Assembly: GCA_965365285.1 (NCBI GenBank)
Contig: CBDUBC010000011.1
Span: forward strand, 1 to 43,741
Length of the DNA: 43,741 nucleotides
Direction: 5' to 3'
DNA from: JAURDE01 sp965365285
Lineage (GTDB): Bacteria; Bdellovibrionota; Bacteriovoracia; Bacteriovoracales; Bacteriovoracaceae
Part shown: positions 1-8,307 of the stretch, in pieces
How the letters are laid out: the number at the start of each line of letters is the position of its first letter
Numbering within the stretch: the first letter of the stretch is position 1
Program-made: the position numbers and the translations under genes
Notes under the pieces: generated by a model
The model's input: only the letters and a program-made list of their open reading frames with translations
What the model was told of the DNA's origin: nothing
Database searches by the model: none

Positions 1-552
1 GGTTTGAGCTCGGGAGAGCCTCCTGGAGCCAAAGGTTATACTCCTTCGGTTTTTGCAAAACTTCCTAAAATACTTGAAAGAGCTGGAACTAAAGAGGGTT
101 GTGGTTCTATAACCGGACTCTATACCGTACTTGTTGAAGGAGGAGACTTTGATGAACCTATTTCGGATGCGATTAGGGCCATTAGTGATGGCCACTTAGT
201 TTTAACAAGAGAACTGGCAGCAAAAAATCATTTCCCAGCGATTGATGTTCTTGCATCAATTTCCCGACTTATGAATAAAGTCGTTTCTCCAGAGCATCGA
301 GTTGTTGCGGGATATTTAAAAGATCTCATGGCCTCTTATAAAGAAAACGAAGACCTTATTAATGTTGGTGCCTATGCGAAGGGGTCCAATAATAAAGTAG
401 ATCGAGCGATATTAATATATGAAGACCTTATGGATCTCCTTAAGCAAGAGCAAGGTATGTGTCAGTACTTTCAACTTGAAGATCTTTTTGATCGCATGGT
501 TGAAATTGCAAGAAAGGCGAAGCTTATGGGTGAAGAGGAAGAGGCTAATTAA
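1..552 (+). CDS. fliI: Flagellar export ATPase FliI, C-terminal part (5' end outside window)
   Basis: This is the last ~183 residues of the cytoplasmic ATPase of the flagellar type III export apparatus, which energises and unfolds export substrates together with FliH and FliJ. The window opens inside the gene: the frame reads GLSSGEPPGAKGYTPSVFA from base 1, matching the conserved 'GEPP..(R/K)GY.PSVFA' segment of FliI/F1-beta-like ATPases. The TTG at base 4 is therefore a Leu codon and not a start. Further on, LVEGGDFDEPISDAIRAISDGH is the expected catalytic-domain segment, followed by the helical C-terminal domain. The gene ends in TAATG shared with fliJ. The identification is secure; only the missing N-terminus and P-loop cannot be checked. 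Confidence 0.96.
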   Translation, partial: GLSSGEPPGAKGYTPSVFAKLPKILERAGTKEGCGSITGLYTVLVEGGDFDEPISDAIRAISDGHLVLTRELAAKNHFPAIDVLASISRLMNKVVSPEHRVVAGYLKDLMASYKENEDLINVGAYAKGSNNKVDRAILIYEDLMDLLKQEQGMCQYFQLEDLFDRMVEIARKAKLMGEEEEAN

Positions 553-998
553 TGAAGCCATTTAAATTTAAATTAGAAGGTTTACTTAAATTAAGAAAGT
601 TTAAGGAAGATGTTCAAAAGGTTGAACTTGGAAAAATAATTAAAGAAATCAACCAGCTAAAAGAAGAAATTGTTGTCATAAAAAAAGAGATTGGTGAAGG
701 CTATAAATCTCAAGAAGCGATTCTTGAAGAGGAAACAAGTGGTAGACTTCTTTATTTCTATCCATTTTATATTGAGGGGAAGTGGGAACACATCAAGTAT
801 CGAGAAAAGAAAATTGATGCCTTAGAGAAAAGACTCAAAGTGGAAATGGAAAAGATGGCCCAGATAATGGCAGATTTAAAGGTTATTGAATCTTTAAAAG
901 ATAAAAAAATGAATGAATACAAAAAAGAACTCACACGCAAAGAATATGAAAAAATTGATGAACTTATGATTCAAAAAGGCAACAGGAAGGCATCATGA
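552..998 (+). CDS. fliJ: Flagellar export chaperone FliJ
   Basis: A 148-residue, highly charged, almost wholly helical protein (predicted coiled coil along most of its length) directly after fliI. The N-terminal KPFKFKLEGLLKLRKFKEDVQKVELG resembles the FliJ family start 'F.F.L..LL.lR...E....L'. FliJ is the soluble coiled-coil stalk of the export ATPase and escorts substrates and chaperones to the export gate. The start ATG overlaps the fliI stop (TAATG), and the stop overlaps the start of the next gene (ATGA), so the three are probably translationally coupled. Sequence conservation in the family is low, so the call leans on position, length and coiled-coil character. Confidence 0.88.
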   Translation: MKPFKFKLEGLLKLRKFKEDVQKVELGKIIKEINQLKEEIVVIKKEIGEGYKSQEAILEEETSGRLLYFYPFYIEGKWEHIKYREKKIDALEKRLKVEMEKMAQIMADLKVIESLKDKKMNEYKKELTRKEYEKIDELMIQKGNRKAS

Positions 999-1537
999 AA
1001 AAACTTTTGATCCTTTTATTAATGATTCCAATACTATCTTTTACTGCTGAAGAGAAGAAGGTTTATACAGAAGCTGAGTTTCAAAAAAAACTTAAAGAGT
1101 TCGTAGAGAAAGAAGTAGAAAAAAGACTGACACTAAGTGGTAGAAAAAGAATTGTGGAATTTTCACATGAGCTTTTTGAAAAAGAAAAAGAGCTAGAGAA
1201 AAGAGAACTTGAAATAAAAAAGAAAGAAGAAAGTTTGAATGTAAAGGTAGGTCACTTTGATGATCGAATTAAAAAATTATTAGAGGATCAGGATAAAATT
1301 CTTGGTTGTATTGATGAAAATAAGAAAAAAGAGGACACCAGAATTCTTCATATGGTTCAGGTTATCTCTGGTATGAGACCAAGTAATGCCGCTGAAGTGC
1401 TTTCTGTGCAGGAAGCTGACATAACTGTAAAAATATTAGGAATGCTTGAACCCGATAAAGTATCGAAAATATTCAATCTCATGGATAAGGAAATATCTGC
1501 CCGACTTCAAAAACAGTACCTAACTATGAAAAGATAA
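995..1537 (+). CDS. MotE-like secreted flagellar protein (signal peptide, coiled coil, MgtE-N-like domain)
   Basis: This 180-residue protein starts with a hydrophobic signal or anchor (residues 1-18, cut probably near FTA-EE). A Lys/Glu-rich coiled coil follows (about 30-105), then a compact C-terminal domain (about 118-175) with MRPSNAAEVLSVQEADITVKILGML and the pattern of MgtE_N/FliG-middle-type helical repeats. This architecture matches the MotE family found beside fliJ in many flagellar operons, where it is thought to act in the periplasm as a chaperone or stabiliser for MotC or stator/basal-body parts. The exact role here is inferred. It overlaps fliJ by 4 bases. Confidence 0.75.
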   Translation: MKKLLILLLMIPILSFTAEEKKVYTEAEFQKKLKEFVEKEVEKRLTLSGRKRIVEFSHELFEKEKELEKRELEIKKKEESLNVKVGHFDDRIKKLLEDQDKILGCIDENKKKEDTRILHMVQVISGMRPSNAAEVLSVQEADITVKILGMLEPDKVSKIFNLMDKEISARLQKQYLTMKR

Positions 1538-1566
1538 CACGGTGCACTCCAGTCAAGAGGAGTTAA

Positions 1567-2919
1567 ATGGGTGTTAAAGTTTTAGATATTGTGAATCCCA
1601 AAGCTGCTGCCAAGGCCGCTGAGATGGGACCTTTAAAAGGTCTTATGGGGAAAGAAAGCGCAAAAGAGTCTGAAGGCTTTCACCAGCTTCTTGATATGAT
1701 GGTGCAAGGGCAAGAGGATGTTCAAAAGATTATCGGTGTAAAAGGCCTAGGTAAAAATCCAGCTGCTCCCCAAAAAATGGAAGGTAAGGATAGGCAAGAA
1801 AAGCAAGAAAAGCAAGAAGTCGCTGACCTACTTCAAAACCTAACAGATAAGCCAACAAAGAAAAGAAAGAGTATTCTTTTTGATGAAATCCCTAAGGATA
1901 GAAAAGATATTGTTCAAATAGGACCTGATCGAGGTGTTACTGTTAGAAACAATGTTGAAAAAGTTCCTAATAAAGAGACTAACAAAATTTTTGAGTTCCC
2001 CAAAATGGAAGATATTCTCCAACCAAAGCAGAATATTGAAACAAAAAATTCTCAAAAAGAAGTGACAGCTTTAAAAGAAGAGGGGATAGATCGAAAGCCT
2101 TTCTTTTTTACGAATAAAAAACTTGAAAATTTTGAGTCAAAGATGGCCATGGCAGAGCCAAAAAAGCCACAGCAGAGAAACTCTTTTTTCCCTGATAAGA
2201 AAACACCCACTGCTATTCAAAAACTTGATTCAAGCTTTGAAAGAGAAGCTCTTATCGATAAGAGTAATGTGCTTCCGTTTAGGAAAGCTCCTGTAAAGCA
2301 GACTTATTTTAATGAAATACCTAAGCATATTTCTGATAAAGAAACTTTTATAAAAGAAGAAGTCAAAGTTGAACCCTATCAAAAATTTCAACAAAGAGAT
2401 GATATTTTCTTTAAGCCAACTGAAGTTGTAAGTACTCAAGTTGAGACTCCAACAAAAGTTCTTGATTTAAGTCAAGTTCAAGGAACTAAGCCAGAAGTGC
2501 TTGAGCAAATTTCTGATTATATAATGAGAAACTCTTTTGGGAATCAAAAGAGCCTTACAGTAACGGTTTCTCATAAGGATCTTGGGCAATTTCAGATTCA
2601 GGCACAGAGACATGGAGATCCAGGGGATATTAAACTGAATATTCTTACTCAAACTGATGAAGGTCAGGTATTTTTCAAAGGTGTTGAGAAAGAGCTTATT
2701 CAAAAACTTAATGAAAAAGGGATCAACGTTTTTGATCTCAAAGTAAGTCATTTCTCTCCATCGACTCCAAATACTTCAAAAAGTGATTCTTCATTTAGCT
2801 TTCAGCAAAACCATTCAAATAATGCCTATAGTGATGATTCTCAAAAATCGCAGTATAATGAAGGTCAGGAGCGCAGACGCGAACTCTGGGAAAGATATAA
2901 AGAACAACTAGGTGCTTAA
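1567..2919 (+). CDS. fliK: Flagellar hook-length control protein FliK
   Basis: A 450-residue protein with the two-part layout of FliK. There is a long, polar, Lys/Gln/Pro-rich and poorly conserved N-terminal 'ruler' (about 1-310), then a conserved C-terminal Flg_hook domain (about 325-395) with LTVTVSHKDLGQFQIQAQ, where family members have 'L.P..LG.v.v.'. A polar tail closes it. FliK is exported during hook growth and switches export specificity from hook to filament when the hook reaches its set length. An AGAGGAG ribosome site ends about 4 bases before the ATG. The stop overlaps flgD as TAATG. Confidence 0.88.
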   Translation: MGVKVLDIVNPKAAAKAAEMGPLKGLMGKESAKESEGFHQLLDMMVQGQEDVQKIIGVKGLGKNPAAPQKMEGKDRQEKQEKQEVADLLQNLTDKPTKKRKSILFDEIPKDRKDIVQIGPDRGVTVRNNVEKVPNKETNKIFEFPKMEDILQPKQNIETKNSQKEVTALKEEGIDRKPFFFTNKKLENFESKMAMAEPKKPQQRNSFFPDKKTPTAIQKLDSSFEREALIDKSNVLPFRKAPVKQTYFNEIPKHISDKETFIKEEVKVEPYQKFQQRDDIFFKPTEVVSTQVETPTKVLDLSQVQGTKPEVLEQISDYIMRNSFGNQKSLTVTVSHKDLGQFQIQAQRHGDPGDIKLNILTQTDEGQVFFKGVEKELIQKLNEKGINVFDLKVSHFSPSTPNTSKSDSSFSFQQNHSNNAYSDDSQKSQYNEGQERRRELWERYKEQLGA

Positions 2920-3767
2920 TGGTAGATATCGGAAAACCGGCCCAAGTAAATAGATTTGCCAATATTAAAATGGCCGACAAAAACCCATCAAATCAAAACA
3001 GAGATGTTGGTGACCAACTTAACAAGATGGTTGGAAATGAAGAGATGAAAAAAGGCGTCAAGTACGTCGATCGATCTAAACATAATCAAATCGGTAAAAA
3101 TGAATTTCTAAGACTACTCGCATATCAACTTTCTAATCAAGATCCAATGAACCCTATGGATCAAAAGAAGTTTGCAGCAGAACTCGCCCAATATAGTTCA
3201 CTCGAACAGCTTACTGCAATCAATGAAAAATTTGGAAATATGGATAAGAATGCAGTTGTTGAAAATAAATTTTTTGGTGCAAGTTTTCTAGGAAAAGAAG
3301 CGATCACAGCAGGCTCCACTATTATGAGCAAAGGAGACGGATCTCCTGTTGATATTCCATTTTTCCTTCCTAAAAAAGCAGAAAGACTCATGGTCAGAAT
3401 TTTTGATCAAAAAAACCAATTAATCAAACAAATCGATCTTGAAAAAATCGCTCCCGGACTTAATACCACGAAGTGGGATGGCATTCGCTCTGACGGAGTA
3501 GAGGCAGAAAAAGGACAATTTCGAGTCCAAGTTCTGGCCTGGGATGAGGCCTTAACGCCATTTCAAGGAGAGACCAAAGCAAGTGGGATCGTTCGTGGTG
3601 TAACTTTTGAAGATGGTGAGACTATTCTAAAATTAGAAAATGGAAAAAAAGTATTCCTCAGAGATGTTGATAGTTTCCGAATGCCGGTGCAAAATACTCC
3701 TAAGGAGAGCGTTCCATCTCAACAAAAAAATCTAATGTCTAAGTTTGAAGAGATGCAACAACAATAA
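2919..3767 (+). CDS. flgD: Flagellar hook-capping (scaffold) protein FlgD
   Basis: A 282-residue FlgD. The N-terminal half carries the hallmark FLRLLAYQLSNQDPMNPMD, followed by KFAAELAQYSSLEQLTAIN (about residues 63-105), the FlgD signature. A FlgD Ig-like/Tudor-like region follows, with the run 'MVRIFDQKNQLIKQID' and 'GLNTTKWDGIRSDG'. FlgD sits as a pentameric cap at the tip of the growing hook and allows FlgE to polymerise; it is later replaced by FlgK. The start is coupled to the fliK stop, and the stop to the next start (both TAATG). Its position between fliK and flgE is typical. Confidence 0.95.
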   Translation: MVDIGKPAQVNRFANIKMADKNPSNQNRDVGDQLNKMVGNEEMKKGVKYVDRSKHNQIGKNEFLRLLAYQLSNQDPMNPMDQKKFAAELAQYSSLEQLTAINEKFGNMDKNAVVENKFFGASFLGKEAITAGSTIMSKGDGSPVDIPFFLPKKAERLMVRIFDQKNQLIKQIDLEKIAPGLNTTKWDGIRSDGVEAEKGQFRVQVLAWDEALTPFQGETKASGIVRGVTFEDGETILKLENGKKVFLRDVDSFRMPVQNTPKESVPSQQKNLMSKFEEMQQQ

Positions 3768-4168
3768 TGGTTAATAATAAAGTTAAAAACAATATTCTTA
3801 TTCCTAATGTCACAAAGGTCAATGATAAGACCAAAGGGGCAAATAGGTTAGAGAAAGGAAAAACTTCTGAGTTTGCTGAGCTTATTCAAAAGCAAATTAA
3901 ACAAGAAGAACCAGAGATTAATCTCTCTTCCCACGCCGCTAAAAGGCTAAAGGAAAGAAATATAGAGGTAAATGGTGATGAGTTTATTAAACTCAAAGAG
4001 GCCATGGTTAAATTAAAAGAAAAAGGAGGTAAGGAGTCCCTTATCATTACAAGTACAGGAGCCTATATCGTAGACGTAAAAAATAATACGATCGTAACGG
4101 CAATTGATAAGGAAAATTTAAAAGAGAATATTTTTACGAAAATTGACTCAACAATTTTATTAGACTGA
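3767..4168 (+). CDS. Flagellar operon protein of the TIGR02530 type
   Basis: A 133-residue protein whose second half (SSHAAKRLKERNIEVNG to the C-terminus) resembles the small 'flagellar operon protein' family (TIGR02530) found between flgD and flgE in Firmicutes and several other phyla. Hallmarks are S.HA..RL..R.I, a helix 'LKEAMVKLKEKGGKESLII' and a beta-rich end 'GAYIVDVKNNTIVTAID'. The first ~45 residues are polar and probably flexible, as expected of an export substrate. No function is established for the family. Being coupled to flgD (TAATG) and placed before flgE suggests a role in hook assembly, which is inference. Confidence 0.82.
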   Translation: MVNNKVKNNILIPNVTKVNDKTKGANRLEKGKTSEFAELIQKQIKQEEPEINLSSHAAKRLKERNIEVNGDEFIKLKEAMVKLKEKGGKESLIITSTGAYIVDVKNNTIVTAIDKENLKENIFTKIDSTILLD

Positions 4169-4199
4169 GGAACTGGCCGGTCCTTCTTGGAGGCCTCGA

Positions 4200-4221
4200 T
4201 TTGAATCTGTTGTTATTCAAA
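4200..4221 (+). other. Perfect inverted repeat in the flgE mRNA leader
   Basis: TTTGAAT (4200-4206) and ATTCAAA (4215-4221) form a perfect 7-bp stem with an 8-base loop. It lies 16 bases upstream of the strong AGGAGGG ribosome site (4238-4244) of flgE, in the only sizeable gap (80 bases) of the otherwise overlapping flagellar operon. It could be an mRNA processing or stability element, or an operator. There is no U-run after it, so it is not a standard terminator. A role is inferred only from position. Confidence 0.4.
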
Positions 4222-4248
4222 CACCTCAGAAATGTCTAGGAGGGACAT

Positions 4249-5532
4249 ATGGGTATTCTACGATCAATGAACATTGGAGTCTCCGGTCTCCGCGCCGCAG
4301 GTGGTGGTATGTCTGTTATAGGTGACAACATTGCTAATGCCGCAACTACCGGTTTCAAAGCTTCTCGAGCTGAATTTCAAGACGTTCTTGCTACATCTCT
4401 CAAAGGAATTGATGGTGGGGATCAGTTTGGTGCTGGTACGAAGCTTGCTCACATTAAAGTTCTCTATAATCAAGGGGACATTTCAAGAACTGATTCATCT
4501 ACGGATCTTGCCATTAGTGGTGATGGTTTCTTCGCTGTTGAAGCAGACTTTGGAAGAGGGTACACAAGAGATGGTTCTCTTCACTTTGATGCTGAAGGAA
4601 ATCTTGTAAACCCAGATGGTTTTAAAGTTTTAGGTTTTGAAGCTGATCCAGAGTCGGGAAAGATCACTAATAAGCTTGGTGCCATAAAGCTAGGCTCAAC
4701 AACTATCCCAGCTAAAGCAACTAAGAAAGTGGATGTTTCTATGAATCTCGATTCTAGAGAGCCAGTGAAGCAGTTTGATATCAATAAACCTGATGACACT
4801 TCATCTTACTCGAATAGTATCACCGTTTACGATAACGTTGGTACGGCCAGAGTTCTTACGGTCTACTTTAATAAGTCCTCAGATAATAACTGGGAATATC
4901 ACATTACGGCAGGTAGTGATGATGTAGATGGAGTAGAAAAAGGTCAACTTACTGAAATGGGGTCTGGTAATCTCGTCTTTACTCCAGAAGGTCTTCTTCA
5001 GGAAGAAGTAGTTGGATCAAACTCATTTTCCTTTAATAAAGGAGCCAAGCCAGATCAGCAAATTGAATTCAACTTTGGTGAGACTATTGCAGAAGGTGGA
5101 GATGGTTATAAGGCCTCTACGCAATATGGTTCAAAGTCTGCGATTGCGAAGCACTATCAAGATGGTTACACCGCTGGTGCAATGACTTCTCTTTCTTTCA
5201 ATGATTCAGGGATTCTGACTGCAATCTACGATAACGGAGAAGGGCGTGATATTTCTCAAATTGCAATCGCCAAATTTGAAAACAATGAGGGACTTTTTAA
5301 GGTAGGTAAAAACCTTGTTAAAGAATCTCGAAGTAGTGGACAGGCCGCTCTTGGAAAGCCCACTGAGCAAGGGCGAGGAAATGTTCTTTCTAAATCCATT
5401 GAATTATCAACTACCGATATTGCCAATGAATTTGTGGGTCTTATGACTCAGCAAAGAAACTTTCAGGCCAATGCTAAGGCGATCCAGACCGCGGATCAAA
5501 TGTTAAATGAAGTTCTAAACCTGAAAAGGTAA
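4249..5532 (+). CDS. flgE: Flagellar hook protein FlgE
   Basis: A 427-residue hook subunit. The N-terminus reads MGILRSMNIGVSGLRAAG and then NIANAATTGFKASRAEF, the flagellar rod/hook signature (D0). The middle holds the FlgE D2-type beta domain, including DNVGTARVLTVYFNKSSDNNWEYHI. The C-terminus, EFVGLMTQQRNFQANAKAI..ADQMLNEVLNLKR, is the conserved D0 helix. FlgE polymerises into the hook that couples rod to filament. It has its own leader and a strong AGGAGGG ribosome site 4 bases before the ATG, as expected for a structural protein made in many copies. It is the last gene of this flagellar run. Confidence 0.97.
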   Translation: MGILRSMNIGVSGLRAAGGGMSVIGDNIANAATTGFKASRAEFQDVLATSLKGIDGGDQFGAGTKLAHIKVLYNQGDISRTDSSTDLAISGDGFFAVEADFGRGYTRDGSLHFDAEGNLVNPDGFKVLGFEADPESGKITNKLGAIKLGSTTIPAKATKKVDVSMNLDSREPVKQFDINKPDDTSSYSNSITVYDNVGTARVLTVYFNKSSDNNWEYHITAGSDDVDGVEKGQLTEMGSGNLVFTPEGLLQEEVVGSNSFSFNKGAKPDQQIEFNFGETIAEGGDGYKASTQYGSKSAIAKHYQDGYTAGAMTSLSFNDSGILTAIYDNGEGRDISQIAIAKFENNEGLFKVGKNLVKESRSSGQAALGKPTEQGRGNVLSKSIELSTTDIANEFVGLMTQQRNFQANAKAIQTADQMLNEVLNLKR

Positions 5533-5541
5533 TTTTTAGTG

Positions 5542-5561
5542 GGGCCACCTCTAGGTGGCCT
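5542..5561. terminator. Hairpin between convergent flgE and ferredoxin genes
   Basis: GGCCACC (5543-5549) pairs with GGTGGCC (5554-5560) around a TCTA loop, a GC-rich 7-bp stem in an AT-rich region, 10 bases past the flgE stop. It overlaps the last codons of the opposing ferredoxin gene. The flanking U-runs are poor on both strands, so it may be a weak or bidirectional terminator or a 3'-end stabiliser. Confidence 0.5.
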
Positions 5562-5787
5562 CATCTTCTCCAATCGCTCCTACAGGACAGGAATCCAATG
5601 CAACCTTACATTCTTCGATTTCTTCTTTGGTTTGAGGCTGTTTTTTTACGTAGGCAAGACCAAGATCATCATTCATGCCAAAAAAATTTTCTGCGCCAAA
5701 AATACATGCATCACAAGCGATGCATGTTTCATCTACAAAAAAACGTCCAGGGACATTTTGAATGACTTTTGCATTCTTATCGGCCAT
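5551..5787 (-). CDS. Small [4Fe-4S] ferredoxin
   Basis: A 78-residue ferredoxin with one [4Fe-4S] site: C22-x2-C25-x2-C28 and C67 followed by Pro (CPVGAI). C60 is an extra Cys that could form a disulfide, as in single-cluster ferredoxins. There is no signal peptide, so it is a soluble cytoplasmic electron carrier. The C-terminus is acidic. The start ATG overlaps the stop of the ppiD-like gene (TAATG), so the two are coupled. Its redox partner is unknown; nothing nearby is an obvious ferredoxin-dependent enzyme. Confidence 0.9.
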   Translation of the reverse strand: MADKNAKVIQNVPGRFFVDETCIACDACIFGAENFFGMNDDLGLAYVKKQPQTKEEIEECKVALDSCPVGAIGEDEAT

Positions 5788-7277
5788 TACTCAGCGACGT
5801 TTCGATAAACCTTAATGGAGGTTTTATCTTTATAAATTTTTTGAAGCTCGTTATTTAGTGCAAAGGCATAACTTTGATTTTGCTCTTGAGTCAATTGATC
5901 AATCTCAACTTTATCTTCATCTTTGAGCTTCTCCACTGGTTTTGTATTTACAATCACAGTGTAGACTACGTCTTCAAAAACATGAGTTTTATTCTCATTA
6001 AAGATAGCCTTGATTTGTTCTTCTTTTAACTTCATAGGCACTTGAAGTCCGTCATAAAGGTTAATTCTTTCAGACTCATTGAAAGTGATGCTATTTTTAG
6101 TAGCAAGAGTCTTAAGGTCCTTAAGCTTTCTTTTATTCATAAGTTCGACGATTTGACTTTTGAGTGTTTCGACAATCTGATCTCTGATTTGAGGCTTAGT
6201 TCCCTGGATAATTTCTTTGGCAATATTATCTTTATGGTTATCAAAGGTTGCTTCATAGGCAGGCGATTTTCCTTCAACATAAATAAGGTGCCAACCAAAT
6301 TGTGTCTTAACAGGTTTTGAAACGGTTCCAATACCTTGAGAAAAGGCTACTTTTTCAAACTCAGGAACCATTCTTCCTTTTTCAAACCAACCAAGCCTTC
6401 CACCTTTGCCCTTTCCCGATGGGTCTTGAGTATGTTGGGCGGCAAGCTTTTTGAAATTTGCCGCTGTTACTTTTTTTGCAAGATCATTAATCTTTTTCTC
6501 AGCATCTTTTTCGTCCGCTTTGATAAGAATATGGGAGGCATTTACTCTTTCTGGTTTAGAAAAGCTGGCCTTACTTCTTTCAAATTGCTGCTGTACTTTT
6601 TTAAGGTTTTCTTCATTAGCCATATAATCCTTAATCTCTTTTGGAGTCACTGGTACCAGCTTTTGAAGTGAGGCTTTAGAGAAATAGGCAACCTGAGCTT
6701 CTGCGATAGATTCTTTCATGTTTTTCACCTTCTCAATCACTTTATTCGAAATGGGGAAATTTAGAAGGAGATCTTTCACTTTTTGGATTTCTAGACGATT
6801 TCGAGTCTCTTCTTCAAAGTCAGTCGGAGTTAGACCGTTTGCTGCAAGAAGCGCCTTATATTTTTCAAGATCAAAAACATCACCAGTATAGAAGACCTTT
6901 TGTCCGTTTTGAGAGAATTCTTTGATTTCTTCTTTAATTTCTTGATCACTGACTTCAATGCCTAGGTCTTTACTAAGAATGAGAAGAAGCTTTTGATCAA
7001 TCAGTTGTCCTAAGACTCTCTGACGAATTTGCATATTTTTAATTTGGGCAGAGGAGAGGTCCTTTCCACCGTTATAAATTTGAGCATAAAATCGAAGCAG
7101 GTTATTGAGCCCATTTTGAAACTCTTTTACTTCAATATTTTGATCCCCAACCTTTGCAATCGTTGTCGTTGGAGCACTTCCACCCTGATAGCCAGTGATG
7201 GCAAAAGAGATGACGATGAGCCCAATTAGAAGGGTAAGAAAGATACTACTGGTTTTTTTCTGAAAGTTTGTAGACAT
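5787..7277 (-). CDS. ppiD: PpiD/SurA-like membrane-anchored peptidyl-prolyl isomerase
   Basis: A 496-residue periplasmic foldase. One N-terminal membrane segment (about 11-29) anchors the protein. A SurA_N/PpiD-like chaperone region follows (AKVGDQNIEVKEFQNGL, about 40-200), then one parvulin domain (about 245-340) with NASHILIKADEK, DPSGKGKGGRLGWFEKG and FGWHLIYVE, all standard rotamase signatures. A C-terminal helical region completes the chaperone fold. It should help outer-membrane and exported proteins fold at the outer face of the inner membrane. Length and topology fit PpiD better than soluble SurA. AGGAAAA lies 7-8 bases before the ATG. The gene is divergent from mreC and coupled to the ferredoxin downstream. 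Confidence 0.88.
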   Translation of the reverse strand: MSTNFQKKTSSIFLTLLIGLIVISFAITGYQGGSAPTTTIAKVGDQNIEVKEFQNGLNNLLRFYAQIYNGGKDLSSAQIKNMQIRQRVLGQLIDQKLLLILSKDLGIEVSDQEIKEEIKEFSQNGQKVFYTGDVFDLEKYKALLAANGLTPTDFEEETRNRLEIQKVKDLLLNFPISNKVIEKVKNMKESIAEAQVAYFSKASLQKLVPVTPKEIKDYMANEENLKKVQQQFERSKASFSKPERVNASHILIKADEKDAEKKINDLAKKVTAANFKKLAAQHTQDPSGKGKGGRLGWFEKGRMVPEFEKVAFSQGIGTVSKPVKTQFGWHLIYVEGKSPAYEATFDNHKDNIAKEIIQGTKPQIRDQIVETLKSQIVELMNKRKLKDLKTLATKNSITFNESERINLYDGLQVPMKLKEEQIKAIFNENKTHVFEDVVYTVIVNTKPVEKLKDEDKVEIDQLTQEQNQSYAFALNNELQKIYKDKTSIKVYRNVAE

Positions 7278-7367
7278 ACATTTTTCCTATTTATGCAAAA
7301 AGTCAAAAGTGAAGAATAACTCAGAAAATTTAGCACTCTTGATGCAAATTAGTAAAGGCGCCTTTTC

Positions 7368-7396
7368 TTGGCATTGCTTTTCTTAAAGGATACTCT
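7368..7396 (+). promoter_or_regulatory. Candidate sigma-70-type promoter for mreC operon
   Basis: TTGGCA (7368-7373), a 17-base spacer and TACTCT (7391-7396) lie 22 bases before the mreC ATG. The -35 matches 5 of 6 consensus bases; the -10 is weaker. The AGGAGA ribosome site (7405-7410) follows. This is the only good candidate I see in the divergent mreC/ppiD gap. Confidence 0.5.
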
Positions 7397-7418
7397 TTAA
7401 GTACAGGAGATCATTCCA

Positions 7419-8306
7419 ATGATTAATTTTTTAAGTTACCAAAAAAAGCGGCTGAAATTGGTTGTGAATATCTTCTTTTTGCTTTTTGCGTTAATTGATT
7501 TTTCCAGCAAAAAAGAAGTTCTAGAAAAAACATCCTTCTTTGAGGCCGTCATGATGGAAACTTTGGTGCCGATCCAACGAGGGATCACCTCAGTTCAGTT
7601 TAGTTTTCGCTCACTTGTTGATAATTATATCGCCAATGTCAACGCAAGCAAAGAGAACGATCAACTCAGAAAGAAAGTTCAAGAGCTTGAAAATGATATT
7701 TTTAAGCTTTCTGAAACAACGCTTGAGAATGATCGACTTAAATCTCTTCTAAAATTTAGAAAACAAATTCCTTATGACACAGTTACTGCGCAGGTTGTCG
7801 CGAGAGATAGTCACTCGGATTATAAGGTTTTTCGAATCAATAAGGGGTATTCTCACGGAATTAGACTTCAATCTGTCGTTGTAACAGACAAAGGGCTTGT
7901 GGGTTACGTCTATAGACTAACCGATCATTTTAGTGACGTTATCACAATCGTTGATCCAGAAATTAAAATTGATGGAATGGTAAAAAGAACGAGATCACAC
8001 GGTATGCTCGAAGGAAACGCTAAAGGGAAGATGAATATGAAGTATATCCCTAATACCGATCAGGTCATTTTATATGATCAAATTGTGACAAGTGGTCTGG
8101 GAAATATTTTTCCAAAAGGTCTTTTAATTGGCAAAGTGACCAAAATAGAAAAAGAGCATTTTGGGATTACTCAACGAATCGAAGTCTCTCCAAGTGTGGA
8201 TCTTGATAAATTAGAAGAAGTTCTTGTTCTTGTTAGTAACGCTGACCCTATTAAGCAAGCCGAATGGGAAGTTTTAGATAAACAATCTGGCGTTGGAGTT
8301 AATTAA
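7419..8306 (+). CDS. mreC: Rod-shape determining protein MreC
   Basis: A 295-residue MreC. It has a short cytoplasmic start, one membrane segment (about 14-30), a coiled coil (about 70-110, ENDQLRKKVQELENDIFKL), then the two-lobed periplasmic beta domain with ARDSHSDYKVFRINKG, DKGLVGYV and VTSGLGNIFPKGLLIGKV, the usual family motifs. MreC links MreB filaments to PBP2/RodA in the elongasome. It is first in mreC-mreD-mrdA-rodA. No mreB is present in the window, so mreB must lie elsewhere. AGGAGA is spaced 8 bases before the ATG. Confidence 0.96.
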   Translation: MINFLSYQKKRLKLVVNIFFLLFALIDFSSKKEVLEKTSFFEAVMMETLVPIQRGITSVQFSFRSLVDNYIANVNASKENDQLRKKVQELENDIFKLSETTLENDRLKSLLKFRKQIPYDTVTAQVVARDSHSDYKVFRINKGYSHGIRLQSVVVTDKGLVGYVYRLTDHFSDVITIVDPEIKIDGMVKRTRSHGMLEGNAKGKMNMKYIPNTDQVILYDQIVTSGLGNIFPKGLLIGKVTKIEKEHFGITQRIEVSPSVDLDKLEEVLVLVSNADPIKQAEWEVLDKQSGVGVN

Positions 8307-8307
8307 A

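Noticed and set aside
4175..4195. Sigma-54-like TGGCC...CTTGG before flgE
   Set aside because: The spacing between GG and the required GC element is wrong.
8293..8307. TTG start for mreD
   Set aside because: The GGAG site fits the ATG at 8308 and lies inside the TTG-started version.
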